Shown piece after piece: positions 33,284-41,499 of a stretch of 64,000 bases of DNA (the first letter of the stretch is position 1; each line of letters opens with the position of its first letter). Below the pieces are notes generated by a model. That model saw only the letters and a list, made by a program, of their open reading frames with translations. It ran no database searches and was not told the DNA's origin. Source of the DNA: Streptococcus mitis (lineage in GTDB: Bacteria > Bacillota > Bacilli > Lactobacillales > Streptococcaceae); the NCBI GenBank assembly GCA_001914195.1, contig MKYF01000016.1, forward strand, positions 5,614 through 69,613. The letters run 5' to 3'. The position numbers and the translations under genes were made by a program.

Positions 33284-34195
33284 ATGTACGATACTATTAT
33301 TATCGGTGCTGGACCTGCAGGTATGACTGCAGCCTTGTATGCTGCTCGAAGCAATCTGAAAGTAGCCTTGATTGAAGGTGGTCTGCCAGGTGGTCAGATG
33401 AATAATACATCTGATATTGAAAATTACCCAGGATACGCTAATATTAGTGGACCAGAATTGGCAGAAAAGATGTTTGAACCGCTTGAAAATCTTGGTGTTG
33501 AGCACATTTATGGCTATGTTGAAAATGTCCAAGACCATGGTGATTTTAAGAAAGTGATTACTGATGACCAAACATATGAAACACGTACAGTGATCGTAGC
33601 AACTGGTTCTAAACACCGTCCTTTGGGAGTACCTGGAGAAGAAGAACTGAACAGTCGTGGTGTTTCCTACTGTGCCGTGTGTGATGGAGCTTTCTTCCGT
33701 GACCAAGATTTGTTGGTAGTTGGTGGTGGAGATTCAGCTGTTGAAGAAGCCCTCTTCTTGACTCGCTTTGCCAAGACTGTTACCATTGTTCACCGTCGTG
33801 ACCAACTTCGTGCCCAAAAGGTTTTACAAGACCGCGCCTTTGCGAATGAGAAAATCAGCTTTATCTGGGATTCTGTAGTCAAGGAAATCAAGGGTGAAAA
33901 CCGAGTAGAATCTGTCGTCTTTGAAAATGTGAAAACAGGTCAAGTGACAGAACAAGCCTTTGGTGGTGTCTTTATCTATGTTGGTTTGGACCCTCTTAGC
34001 GATTTTGTTAAAGAATTGAATATCCAAGATCAGGCTGGTTGGATTGTGACAGATAACCACATGAAAACTGCAGTTGATGGTATCTTTGCGGTTGGAGATG
34101 TTCGCTTGAAAGACCTTCGCCAAGTAACAACAGCAGTTGGAGATGGAGCTATCGCTGGTCAAGAAGCCTATAAATTTATCACAGAACATAGTTAA
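33284..34195 (+). CDS. trxB: Thioredoxin reductase
   Basis: 303 aa flavoprotein moving electrons from NADPH to thioredoxin. FAD site GAGPAGMTAALYAAR, redox pair C130-A-V-C133-D, NADPH site GGGDSAVEEALFL, and C-terminal GIFAVGDVR. AAGAAGGAAT lies before the ATG. Terminator follows. Confidence 0.96.
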   Translation: MYDTIIIGAGPAGMTAALYAARSNLKVALIEGGLPGGQMNNTSDIENYPGYANISGPELAEKMFEPLENLGVEHIYGYVENVQDHGDFKKVITDDQTYETRTVIVATGSKHRPLGVPGEEELNSRGVSYCAVCDGAFFRDQDLLVVGGGDSAVEEALFLTRFAKTVTIVHRRDQLRAQKVLQDRAFANEKISFIWDSVVKEIKGENRVESVVFENVKTGQVTEQAFGGVFIYVGLDPLSDFVKELNIQDQAGWIVTDNHMKTAVDGIFAVGDVRLKDLRQVTTAVGDGAIAGQEAYKFITEHS

Positions 34196-34200
34196 TTATA

Positions 34201-34250
34201 AAAACGCATAGTATCAGATTTACAAAAAATTTGACACTATGCGTTTTATT
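34201..34250 (+). terminator. Terminator of trxB
   Basis: AAAACGCATAGTATCA (34201-34216) pairs with TGACACTATGCGTTTT (34232-34247), one base bulged. Symmetric A/T ends make it bidirectional. Confidence 0.88.
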
Positions 34251-34309
34251 GTGGGGAAAAATGAATTTCATTTTCTACTGAAATTGAGTTTTGCCAGCCT
34301 CTTATATTT

Positions 34310-34495
34310 TTAGAAAAATCCTTTAATCTTGCTAACGAGGCCATCTAGACCTTCTGAACCAGAAATCAACTGCTGAGCTTGAGAGAAGTATTCTCCAAGT
34401 TGTTCTTGATTTTCTGCAACGAATGTTTTAGCAGCTTCGAAATCTTTTGTTTCGATTAATTCTTTTACTTGGTTAAACAAATCTAATGGGTTCAT
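34310..34495 (-). CDS. 61-aa helical protein, function unknown
   Basis: MNPLDLFNQVKELIETKDF... is predicted to be nearly all helix, with acidic first half and a short hydrophobic-glycine end (GLDGLVSKIKGFF). AGGAGAAAT precedes the ATG on the minus strand, so it is likely real. I recall similar short proteins in other streptococci but no known role. Confidence 0.7.
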   Translation of the reverse strand: MNPLDLFNQVKELIETKDFEAAKTFVAENQEQLGEYFSQAQQLISGSEGLDGLVSKIKGFF

Positions 34496-34656
34496 CCTAT
34501 TTCTCCTTTTATGTACTTAATTATTTAACCATCTTTATGATAAAAAATCAACAGTTGCTGCTTTTGGCTAGGACCTGTTTTTATCTACAAGTTCTCATAA
34601 CTAAGATTCTAACTACCAAAACAAGGTGGACATAAAAATGTTCGGGTTTTTCTAGT

Positions 34657-34691
34657 GTATCCATGAAATAAAAACGGATACATGGTATAAT
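34657..34691 (+). promoter_or_regulatory. rpiA promoter region with inverted repeat
   Basis: TATAAT at 34686-34691 with ATGG before it. GTATCC (34657-34662) and GGATAC (34676-34681) form an inverted repeat over the -35 region and may be an operator for the rpiA-deoB-punA operon. Confidence 0.45.
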
Positions 34692-34720
34692 AGAAATAGC
34701 TCTTTAATGGAGGTGTTTGA

Positions 34721-35404
34721 GTGGAAAATCTGAAGAAAATGGCAGGTATCAAGGCTGCTGAGTATGTCAAGGATGGCATGGTAGTCGGACTTGGAACGGG
34801 GTCTACTGCCTATTATTTCGTAGAAGAAATTGGTCGTCGTATCAAGGAAGAGGGGTTGCAGATTACAGCTGTAACGACTTCTAGTGTGACTAGTAAACAG
34901 GCTGAAGGGCTTAATATCCCGCTCAAGTCTATTGACCAAGTAGATGTTGTCGATGTGACGGTTGATGGAGCGGATGAAGTGGATAGCCAGTTTAACGGAA
35001 TCAAAGGCGGTGGTGGTGCCCTTCTGATGGAAAAGGTTGTAGCAACACCCTCAAAAGAATATATTTGGGTAGTGGATGAAAGCAAGCTAGTCGAGAAATT
35101 GGGTGCTTTTAAATTGCCAGTAGAAGTGGTTCAGTATGGCGCAGAACAGGTCTTTCGTCGTTTTGAACGAGCTGGCTACAAACCAAGTTTCCGTGAAAAA
35201 GATAGCCAACGTTTTGTGACCGATATGCAGAACTTTATCATTGACCTTGCCTTGGATGTCATCGAAGATCCAATTGCCTTCGGACAAGAATTGGACCATG
35301 TCGTTGGTGTCGTGGAGCACGGCTTATTCAACCAAATGGTGGATAAGGTCATCGTTGCTGGACGAGACGGGGTTCAGATTTTAACTTCAACAAAAGCAAG
35401 ATAA
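34721..35404 (+). CDS. rpiA: Ribose-5-phosphate isomerase A
   Basis: Interconverts ribose 5-phosphate and ribulose 5-phosphate. 227 aa from a GTG start behind GGAGG. Motifs: GLGTGSTAYYFVEEIG, TTSSVTSKQAEGLNIP, DVTVDGADEVD with catalytic acidics, and IKGGGGALLMEK. Start of a nucleoside/pentose operon with deoB, a DUF1697 gene and punA. Confidence 0.95.
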   Translation: MENLKKMAGIKAAEYVKDGMVVGLGTGSTAYYFVEEIGRRIKEEGLQITAVTTSSVTSKQAEGLNIPLKSIDQVDVVDVTVDGADEVDSQFNGIKGGGGALLMEKVVATPSKEYIWVVDESKLVEKLGAFKLPVEVVQYGAEQVFRRFERAGYKPSFREKDSQRFVTDMQNFIIDLALDVIEDPIAFGQELDHVVGVVEHGLFNQMVDKVIVAGRDGVQILTSTKAR

Positions 35405-35427
35405 CTAAAATAATAAGGAGATACACT

Positions 35428-36639
35428 ATGTCAAAATTTAATCGTATTCACTTGGTGGTATTGGATTCTGTGGGAATCGGTGCTGCACCAGATGCTAATA
35501 ACTTTGTCAATGCAGGAGTTCCAGATGGAGCTTCTGACACATTAGGACACATTTCAAAAGCAGTTGGTTTGAATGTCCCAAACATGGCTAAAATTGGTCT
35601 TGGAAATATTCCTCGAGAAACTCCTCTTAAGACTGTTCCAGCTGAAAGCAATCCAACAGGATATGCAACAAAATTAGAAGAAGTATCTCTTGGTAAGGAT
35701 ACTATGACTGGACACTGGGAAATCATGGGACTCAATATTACTGAGCCTTTCGATACTTTTTGGAACGGATTCCCAGAAGAAATCTTGACAAAAATCGAAG
35801 AATTCTCAGGACGCAAGGTCATTCGTGAAGCAAACAAACCTTACTCAGGTACAGCTGTTATCGATGATTTCGGACCTCGTCAGATGGAAACTGGAGAGTT
35901 GATTATCTATACTTCAGCTGATCCTGTTTTGCAAATTGCTGCCCACGAAGACATTATTCCTTTGGACGAATTGTACCGTATCTGTGAATACGCTCGTTCA
36001 ATTACACTTGAGCGTCCTGCCCTTCTAGGTCGTATCATTGCTCGCCCTTATGTAGGTGAACCAGGTAACTTCACTCGTACAGCAAACCGTCGTGACTTGG
36101 CCGTATCTCCATTTGCACCGACTGTTTTGGATAAATTGAATGAAGCTGGTATCGATACTTATGCTGTTGGTAAAATCAACGATATCTTTAACGGTGCGGG
36201 TATCAACCATGACATGGGCCACAACAAGTCAAACAGCCATGGAATTGATACACTATTGAAGACAATGGGCCTTGCTGAGTTTGAAAAAGGATTCTCATTC
36301 ACAAACTTGGTTGACTTTGATGCCCTTTACGGCCACCGTCGTAATGCTCACGGTTACCGTGATTGTTTGCATGAGTTTGATGAACGCTTATCTGAAATTA
36401 TCGCAGCCATGCGAGAGAACGACCTTCTCTTGATTACTGCGGACCACGGGAACGACCCAACTTACGCAGGAACAGACCACACTCGCGAATATATCCCACT
36501 TTTGGCTTACAGTCCTTCCTTTAAAGGAAATGGTGTCATTCCAGTAGGACATTTTGCAGATATCTCAGCGACAGTTGCGGATAACTTTGGTGTGGAAACT
36601 GCCATGATTGGGGAAAGTTTCTTAGATAAATTGGTGTAA
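35428..36639 (+). CDS. deoB: Phosphopentomutase
   Basis: Interconverts (deoxy)ribose 1- and 5-phosphates, linking nucleoside phosphorolysis to sugar metabolism. 403 aa, alkaline-phosphatase fold: LDSVGIGAAPDA with metal Asp, the phosphorylated threonine in GKDTMTGHWE, and C-terminal ITADHGNDPTYAGTDHTREY. AAGGAG lies before the ATG. Confidence 0.96.
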   Translation: MSKFNRIHLVVLDSVGIGAAPDANNFVNAGVPDGASDTLGHISKAVGLNVPNMAKIGLGNIPRETPLKTVPAESNPTGYATKLEEVSLGKDTMTGHWEIMGLNITEPFDTFWNGFPEEILTKIEEFSGRKVIREANKPYSGTAVIDDFGPRQMETGELIIYTSADPVLQIAAHEDIIPLDELYRICEYARSITLERPALLGRIIARPYVGEPGNFTRTANRRDLAVSPFAPTVLDKLNEAGIDTYAVGKINDIFNGAGINHDMGHNKSNSHGIDTLLKTMGLAEFEKGFSFTNLVDFDALYGHRRNAHGYRDCLHEFDERLSEIIAAMRENDLLLITADHGNDPTYAGTDHTREYIPLLAYSPSFKGNGVIPVGHFADISATVADNFGVETAMIGESFLDKLV

Positions 36640-36640
36640 G

Positions 36641-37201
36641 ATGACACGATATGCTTTACTTGTTCGGGGCATTAATGTAGGTGGGAAAAATAAAGTTATC
36701 ATGGCGCAACTTCGTCAAGAACTGACAGAGTTGGGACTGGAAAAGGTTGAGACCTACATCAACAGTGGCAATATTTTCTTTACTTCGACAGACTCCAAAG
36801 CCCGATTGGTTGAAAAGTTAGAGGCTTTCTTTGCAGTCCATTATCCATTTATTCAGAGCTTTTCCTTGCTAAGTCAGGAAGACTATGAAGCAGAGCTGAA
36901 GAATCTGCCAGATTGGTGGACCAAAGATTTGGCACGAAAAGACGTTCTCTTTTACACGGAGGGTTTGGATGTAGCTCAAGTCATTGAGAAAGTTGAAAGT
37001 TTGGAATTGAAAGATGAAGTCGTTCATTTTGGAAGACTTGGGATTTTCTGGGGGAAATTCTCTGAGGAATCCTACTATGCAACTGCCTATCACAAGTACT
37101 TGCTCAAGATGCCTTTTTATCGCAACATCACCATTCGCAATGCAAAAACCTTTGACAAAATCGGTCAAATGCTAAAAACTAATAAAGGAGACACACAATG
37201 A
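36641..37201 (+). CDS. DUF1697 family protein
   Basis: 186 aa beginning MTRYALLVRGINVGGKNKV, the family signature, with YINSGNIFFTS. Function unknown. Lies between deoB and punA, 1 base after the former, 4-base overlap with the latter, so it is part of the operon. Confidence 0.85.
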   Translation: MTRYALLVRGINVGGKNKVIMAQLRQELTELGLEKVETYINSGNIFFTSTDSKARLVEKLEAFFAVHYPFIQSFSLLSQEDYEAELKNLPDWWTKDLARKDVLFYTEGLDVAQVIEKVESLELKDEVVHFGRLGIFWGKFSEESYYATAYHKYLLKMPFYRNITIRNAKTFDKIGQMLKTNKGDTQ

Positions 37202-38007
37202 CATTTTTAAACAAAATCCATGAAACTGCTACTTTCCTGAAAGAAAAGGGAATTTCAGCCCCTGAGTTCGGTCTAATCCTTGGGTCAGGACTTGGAGAAT
37301 TGGCAGAAGAAATCGAAAATCCTGTTGTAGTAGACTATGCTGAGATTCCAAACTGGGGCCGTTCGACAGTAGTCGGTCACGCTGGTAAATTGGTATATGG
37401 TGACCTTGCAGGTCGCAAGGTCTTGGCTCTTCAAGGTCGTTTCCATTTCTATGAAGGAAATCCTCTTGAAGTCGTGACTTTCCCAGTTCGTGTGATGAAA
37501 GTTCTCGGATGCGAAGGTGTCATTGTAACCAATGCAGCTGGAGGTATTGGATTTGGTCCTGGTACCTTGATGGCTATCTCAGACCATATCAATATGACGG
37601 GGCAAAACCCATTGATGGGTGAAAACTTGGATGATTTTGGTCCACGTTTCCCAGATATGTCTAAAGCCTACACACCAGAATACCGTGCTACTGCCCATGA
37701 AGTGGCTAAAAAACTTGGTATCAAGCTTGATGAAGGTGTCTATATCGGTGTTACTGGTCCAACTTATGAAACACCAGCAGAAATTCGTGCCTATAAGACA
37801 CTGGGAGCGGATGCAGTTGGTATGTCTACTGTTCCTGAAGTTATTGTGGCAGCCCACTCAGGCTTGAAAGTTCTAGGAATTTCATGTATTACTAACTTTG
37901 CGGCTGGTTTCCAAGAAGAACTCAACCACGAAGAAGTTGTGGAAGTAACAGAACGTGTTAAAGGTGACTTCAAAGGCTTGCTGAAAGCAATTCTTGCTGA
38001 ATTGTAA
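37198..38007 (+). CDS. punA: Purine nucleoside phosphorylase (PunA type)
   Basis: Trimeric phosphorylase splitting guanosine and inosine. 269 aa: LILGSGLGELAEEI phosphate site, GRFHFYEGN, TNAAGGIGFGPGTLM, GVYIGVTGPTYETPAEIRAY and AVGMSTVPEVI. Last gene of this part of the operon. Its last 229 bases (37777-38005) have a decayed second copy at 41267-41494. Confidence 0.95.
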   Translation: MTFLNKIHETATFLKEKGISAPEFGLILGSGLGELAEEIENPVVVDYAEIPNWGRSTVVGHAGKLVYGDLAGRKVLALQGRFHFYEGNPLEVVTFPVRVMKVLGCEGVIVTNAAGGIGFGPGTLMAISDHINMTGQNPLMGENLDDFGPRFPDMSKAYTPEYRATAHEVAKKLGIKLDEGVYIGVTGPTYETPAEIRAYKTLGADAVGMSTVPEVIVAAHSGLKVLGISCITNFAAGFQEELNHEEVVEVTERVKGDFKGLLKAILAEL

Positions 38008-38151
38008 AAAAATTGGTGATGGCATTAGACTAGAGATGAAGGTTTTAGTTCTCATCGTCTTCAGTAGAGAAGATTGGGTTTGTTGTGATTAAAAGATGAA
38101 CAAAAATCCAATCAACTACTATATCTTTAGTAAAAATTTATCACATGCTTA

Positions 38152-38170
38152 TTTATCAATTATTGGTAAA
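38152..38170 (+). promoter_or_regulatory. Near-palindrome upstream of the lipase gene
   Basis: TTTATCAAT, a single T and ATTGGTAAA form an inverted repeat with one mismatch 30 bases before the lipase start. It may be an operator. No convincing promoter hexamers are visible around it. Confidence 0.35.
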
Positions 38171-38200
38171 TAGGGGAAAATAAAAGAAAGTTAGAAAAGA

Positions 38201-40933
38201 ATGAAAATCGGTCAACGAATTATGCGCTTTGGCATAAAAAAATTAAGTATCGGGGTTGTATCTGTTGCAGTTGGTTTTGCTTTTTTAGCACCGACAGGAA
38301 TTTCTGCCAATGAAGGAAGTCCAGTTGTGAAAAACGAAACTCCTCTAGTAGTAAATGCAACGGATAGTCCGACAAAACTAGAAAATACTGATAAAAAACA
38401 GGAAACGCCTCTTATAGAGGAAAGAGTGGCAGTTATCCAACCAGCTCCGGAAACAAAAGAAGTCCTTAAAAATCAGAAGGAAGAAGAAAAGCTGGAATCC
38501 CATAAAACAGAGCCTGCTCTAGTTCCTGAAGAAGTGAATAAAGAGGAAAATGTAAAGGATGAGTCTACAACTTCTCGTCCTGTGACAGCAGAAGATCTTT
38601 TGAAAATCTCAAAAGGAGAACTGCACTCAGAAAATGATTTGCTTGACAATTCTCTTTATGGTGAAAAAGTCCTTGATTTAGAAGGTGATGATGATCAGGA
38701 TGGTATCAAAAATAAGGATGAGCTTTATGTTTATCGTAAAGATGGTAAGGACTATTTAGGATATAACAGTCATCCATTACTGGCGGACAGTGATGGAGAC
38801 GGATTAGCAGATGGGGAAGATGATAATAAGAAACAATGGTATGTTACAGATCGAGACGCTCTTCTCTTTATGGAATTATCCTATCGTGATGATGACTATA
38901 TCGAAAAAATTCTAGATCATAAAAATCCATTTCCGAGTCTCTACTTGAATCGTCAAGAATATAAGATGATGCACAATGAGTTAGCCCCGTTTTGGAAGAT
39001 GAAAAAAGCTTACCATACAGCTAGTGGTTTGGATGCTTATCTATTTGAAACTAAGAGTGATTTTCCTTATTTAAAAGACAATACTGTTCAAATGTTGGCT
39101 ATACGTGGGACAAGACTGAATGATGCCAAAGATTTGAGAACGGACTTGACCTTGCTAGGAGGAAATAAACCTGCACAAGCGGATGATATCCGTAATGTGG
39201 TAAAAGAATTGGCGCAGGATTCCAGCATTACCAATCTGTATATGACAGGCCATTCTTTAGGAGGCTATCTAGCTCAAATAGCAGCAGTTGAAGCTTATCA
39301 GAAATATCCTACTTTTTATAATAATGTTTTGAAAAAAGTGACAACATTTAATGCACCTAAGGTCATTACTTCAAGAACAATCTGGAATGCCAAAAATGGT
39401 TTCTGGGATGTAGGACTAGAAAGTCGGAAGCTTGCTGTAAATGGAAAAATTAAACATTATGTAGTGGATAACGACAATGTGGTTACATCTGTGCTACAAA
39501 ATGATAGTGATGTTGTGACATCTACAGGAAGCGCCAATGTTAAACACCGTTCGCGTGGCTATTTTGAAAGTCGCATGAATGATATTTCAAACTTTAATAT
39601 TGGAAAACGAACAACATTGGATAAGCAGGGTTACCGTGATCCAAAACTGGAAAAAATTTCTTTCTTTAAGAAACAACAAGTCCCTCTGTCATCTAGTCAA
39701 CCAAGCGCTGAACCTCTTGAAAATATAGCTCTAGGGAAACGGGTTACCCAAAGTTCGACAGCTTTTGGAGGTGATGCTAGAAGGGCTGTAGATGGAAAAG
39801 TTGATGGGAATTATGCTCATCATTCTGTAACGCATACAGAGTTTCAATCTAAGCCTTGGTGGCAAGTCGATTTAGATAAGGAAGAAACGATTCGTCAAAT
39901 CAATATTTATAATCGAACAGATACTGCTCAGGATAGGCTTACTAATTTTAATGTGATTCTTTTAGATAGTTCTGGAAAAGAAATTGAAAGAAAGCGCATT
40001 GCATCTCTGAAAGATATCTCTGCACAAATTGCAATTGACTATAAAAAAGCTCGTTTTGTACGTATTGAGTTAGATGGTTACAATGCTCTCAGTCTCGCAG
40101 AAGTTCAAGTCTTGCGTGCTGAGAATATCGCATGGAAAAAGCAAGCACGCCAAAGTTCTACCGATTTTGGAGGAGATGCTAGCCGTGCCTTGGATGGGAA
40201 TACCAATAGTAGCTACAGCCAGCAATCAATTACTCATACAAAATTTGAAAATCAGCCTTGGTGGGAAGTTGATTTAGGTCGTACAGAACAGATAGGACTT
40301 GTCCGTCTTTATAATCGTGAAGATGGCGAACTTTCCAAACGTTTGGCAGATTTTGATGTGATTTTATATGATGAAAAAGGGACAGAAGTTGCTAGACAAT
40401 ATGTTTCTAAACTTGACGGAACGAGATTGGATGTTCAATTAAATGGCAAGTTGGGTCGCCGTGTCCGTATTCAATTGCGTCAGAAAAATCAAGCTCTCAG
40501 TCTTGCTGAAGTAGAAGTGTTTCGATTTATAGCTAAGAATGCTGTGACAACACCAACTTCTAAGCCAGTACAAGTGTTAAATTACACTCCTGTAAAAGAT
40601 AAAACCCTAACTATTCAGCATAGTGGAGCTTACATTGCACGCTATTCTATAACTTGGGAAGAAGTTACAGTAGATAAAAATGGTCATTCAGTTGTTCGCA
40701 GTCATTCTTGGGAAGGAAATGGACGTAACCAGACTGCAGGTTTTGTACTCAACCTTCCAATTAAAGAAAATATGAGAAATCTGCGAATTAAGATCGAAAA
40801 GAGAACAGGTCTTATCTGGAATAGATGGCAAACAATCTATGATAACAGACCTCTTCTCGCCCAACCACATCGGAAAATCACTCATTGGGGTACGACATTG
40901 AATTCCAAGGTGAGTGACGATGATGTCTTGTAA
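38201..40933 (+). CDS. Secreted lipase with two F-type lectin domains and a CDC-domain-4-like C-terminus
   Basis: 910 aa. A YSIRK-like signal peptide (KKLSIGVVSVAVG) ends near ISA36. A Glu/Lys/Pro-rich spacer (37-130) is followed by Asp-rich calcium-type repeats (DDDQDG 163-168, DSDGDG 196-201). The class-3 lipase domain (about 215-450) has S352 in TGHSLGG, with D423/D425 and H449 as likely triad partners. Two F-type lectin domains follow (508-639, 641-775); fucose-site residues keep the spacing H545-R572 and H679-R706 with a basic residue 7-8 further. From about 795 to 910 it resembles cholesterol-dependent cytolysin domain 4: GAYIARYSITWEEVT, an undecapeptide-like KRTGLIWNRWQ (867-877) and the cholesterol-recognition T899-L900. 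CDC domains 1-3 are absent, so it should bind rather than form pores. No LPxTG anchor. Confidence 0.88.
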   Translation: MKIGQRIMRFGIKKLSIGVVSVAVGFAFLAPTGISANEGSPVVKNETPLVVNATDSPTKLENTDKKQETPLIEERVAVIQPAPETKEVLKNQKEEEKLESHKTEPALVPEEVNKEENVKDESTTSRPVTAEDLLKISKGELHSENDLLDNSLYGEKVLDLEGDDDQDGIKNKDELYVYRKDGKDYLGYNSHPLLADSDGDGLADGEDDNKKQWYVTDRDALLFMELSYRDDDYIEKILDHKNPFPSLYLNRQEYKMMHNELAPFWKMKKAYHTASGLDAYLFETKSDFPYLKDNTVQMLAIRGTRLNDAKDLRTDLTLLGGNKPAQADDIRNVVKELAQDSSITNLYMTGHSLGGYLAQIAAVEAYQKYPTFYNNVLKKVTTFNAPKVITSRTIWNAKNGFWDVGLESRKLAVNGKIKHYVVDNDNVVTSVLQNDSDVVTSTGSANVKHRSRGYFESRMNDISNFNIGKRTTLDKQGYRDPKLEKISFFKKQQVPLSSSQPSAEPLENIALGKRVTQSSTAFGGDARRAVDGKVDGNYAHHSVTHTEFQSKPWWQVDLDKEETIRQINIYNRTDTAQDRLTNFNVILLDSSGKEIERKRIASLKDISAQIAIDYKKARFVRIELDGYNALSLAEVQVLRAENIAWKKQARQSSTDFGGDASRALDGNTNSSYSQQSITHTKFENQPWWEVDLGRTEQIGLVRLYNREDGELSKRLADFDVILYDEKGTEVARQYVSKLDGTRLDVQLNGKLGRRVRIQLRQKNQALSLAEVEVFRFIAKNAVTTPTSKPVQVLNYTPVKDKTLTIQHSGAYIARYSITWEEVTVDKNGHSVVRSHSWEGNGRNQTAGFVLNLPIKENMRNLRIKIEKRTGLIWNRWQTIYDNRPLLAQPHRKITHWGTTLNSKVSDDDVL

Positions 40934-41031
40934 TATGATGGTACAATGACAGTTAGTTTGTCTAGTTTATAAGAAAGTACTACCTGAGCTTGAATAGAAC
41001 TCAGGTAGCTCTCTGTGAAAGAACAAAATGA

Positions 41032-41227
41032 ATACTCAATGAAAATCAAAGAGGAAACTAGGAAACTAGCCGCAGGCTGCTCAAAGCACTGCATTGAGGT
41101 TGTAGATATAACTGACGAAGTCAGCTCAAAACACTGTTTTGAGGTTGTGGATATAACTGACGAAGTCAGTAACCATACATACGGCAAGGCGACGTTGACG
41201 TGGTTTGAAGAGATTTTCGAAGAGTAT
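41032..41227 (-). repeat. BOX element 5 (boxA-boxB-boxB-boxC)
   Basis: Contains boxC, two boxB modules (each GCTCAAA-CACTG to GACGAAGTCAG) and boxA with TACGGCAAGGCGACGTTGACG. It separates the lipase gene from the punA remnant. Confidence 0.93.
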
Positions 41228-41270
41228 AAACAGAAAGGTAGAGCGCGTGTTTGGATTTGAACACGAGTAG
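41228..41270 (+). repeat. Truncated copy of the GGTAGAGCG repeat
   Basis: CAGAAAGGTAGAGCGCGTGT-TTGGATTTGAACACGAG matches the start of the two units upstream of deoD (from 42936 and 43193). It lies at the BOX/punA-remnant junction. Confidence 0.6.
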
Positions 41271-41494
41271 AAATTCGTACCTATAAGATACTTGGAACAG
41301 ATGTGGTCGGAATGTCAACTGCTCCTGAAGTTATTGTTGTAGCCTACTCAGGTTTGAAACTTCTAGGAATTTTATGTATTACTAACTATACTACTGGTTT
41401 CAAAGAAGAGATTAACCACTAAGAGGTTATAGAAGTGACCGAGTGTGTTAAAGGTGATTTTAAAGGCTTACTTAAAACCGTTTTTGCTGAATTA
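41267..41494 (+). pseudogene. Decayed second copy of the punA 3' end
   Basis: About 228 bases align with 37777-38005 of punA at roughly 80% identity by eye, in the same frame through TEIRTYKILGTDVVGMSTAPEV-like sequence (key GMS-APEVIV), with an in-frame TAA after the AAC CAC codons (ELNHEE in punA reads INH-stop). It ends just before the ClC gene start. It shows that punA sequence once bordered the ClC gene and that the lipase/BOX block lies between two punA ends. Confidence 0.85.
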
Positions 41495-41499
41495 TTACT

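Noticed and set aside
34680..34690. The string CGGATACAT shared by the rpiA promoter and the bacteriocin leader (16033)
   Set aside because: Only about ten bases, without a matching inverted repeat in the second place; probably chance.
38201..40933. Lipase protein as a pore-forming toxin
   Set aside because: It has only CDC domain 4; the pore-forming domains 1-3 with their transmembrane hairpins are missing.
41015..41260. An 81-codon open frame across BOX element 5
   Set aside because: It is read through the repeat itself, has repeated peptide pieces from the two boxB modules, and lacks a ribosome binding site.
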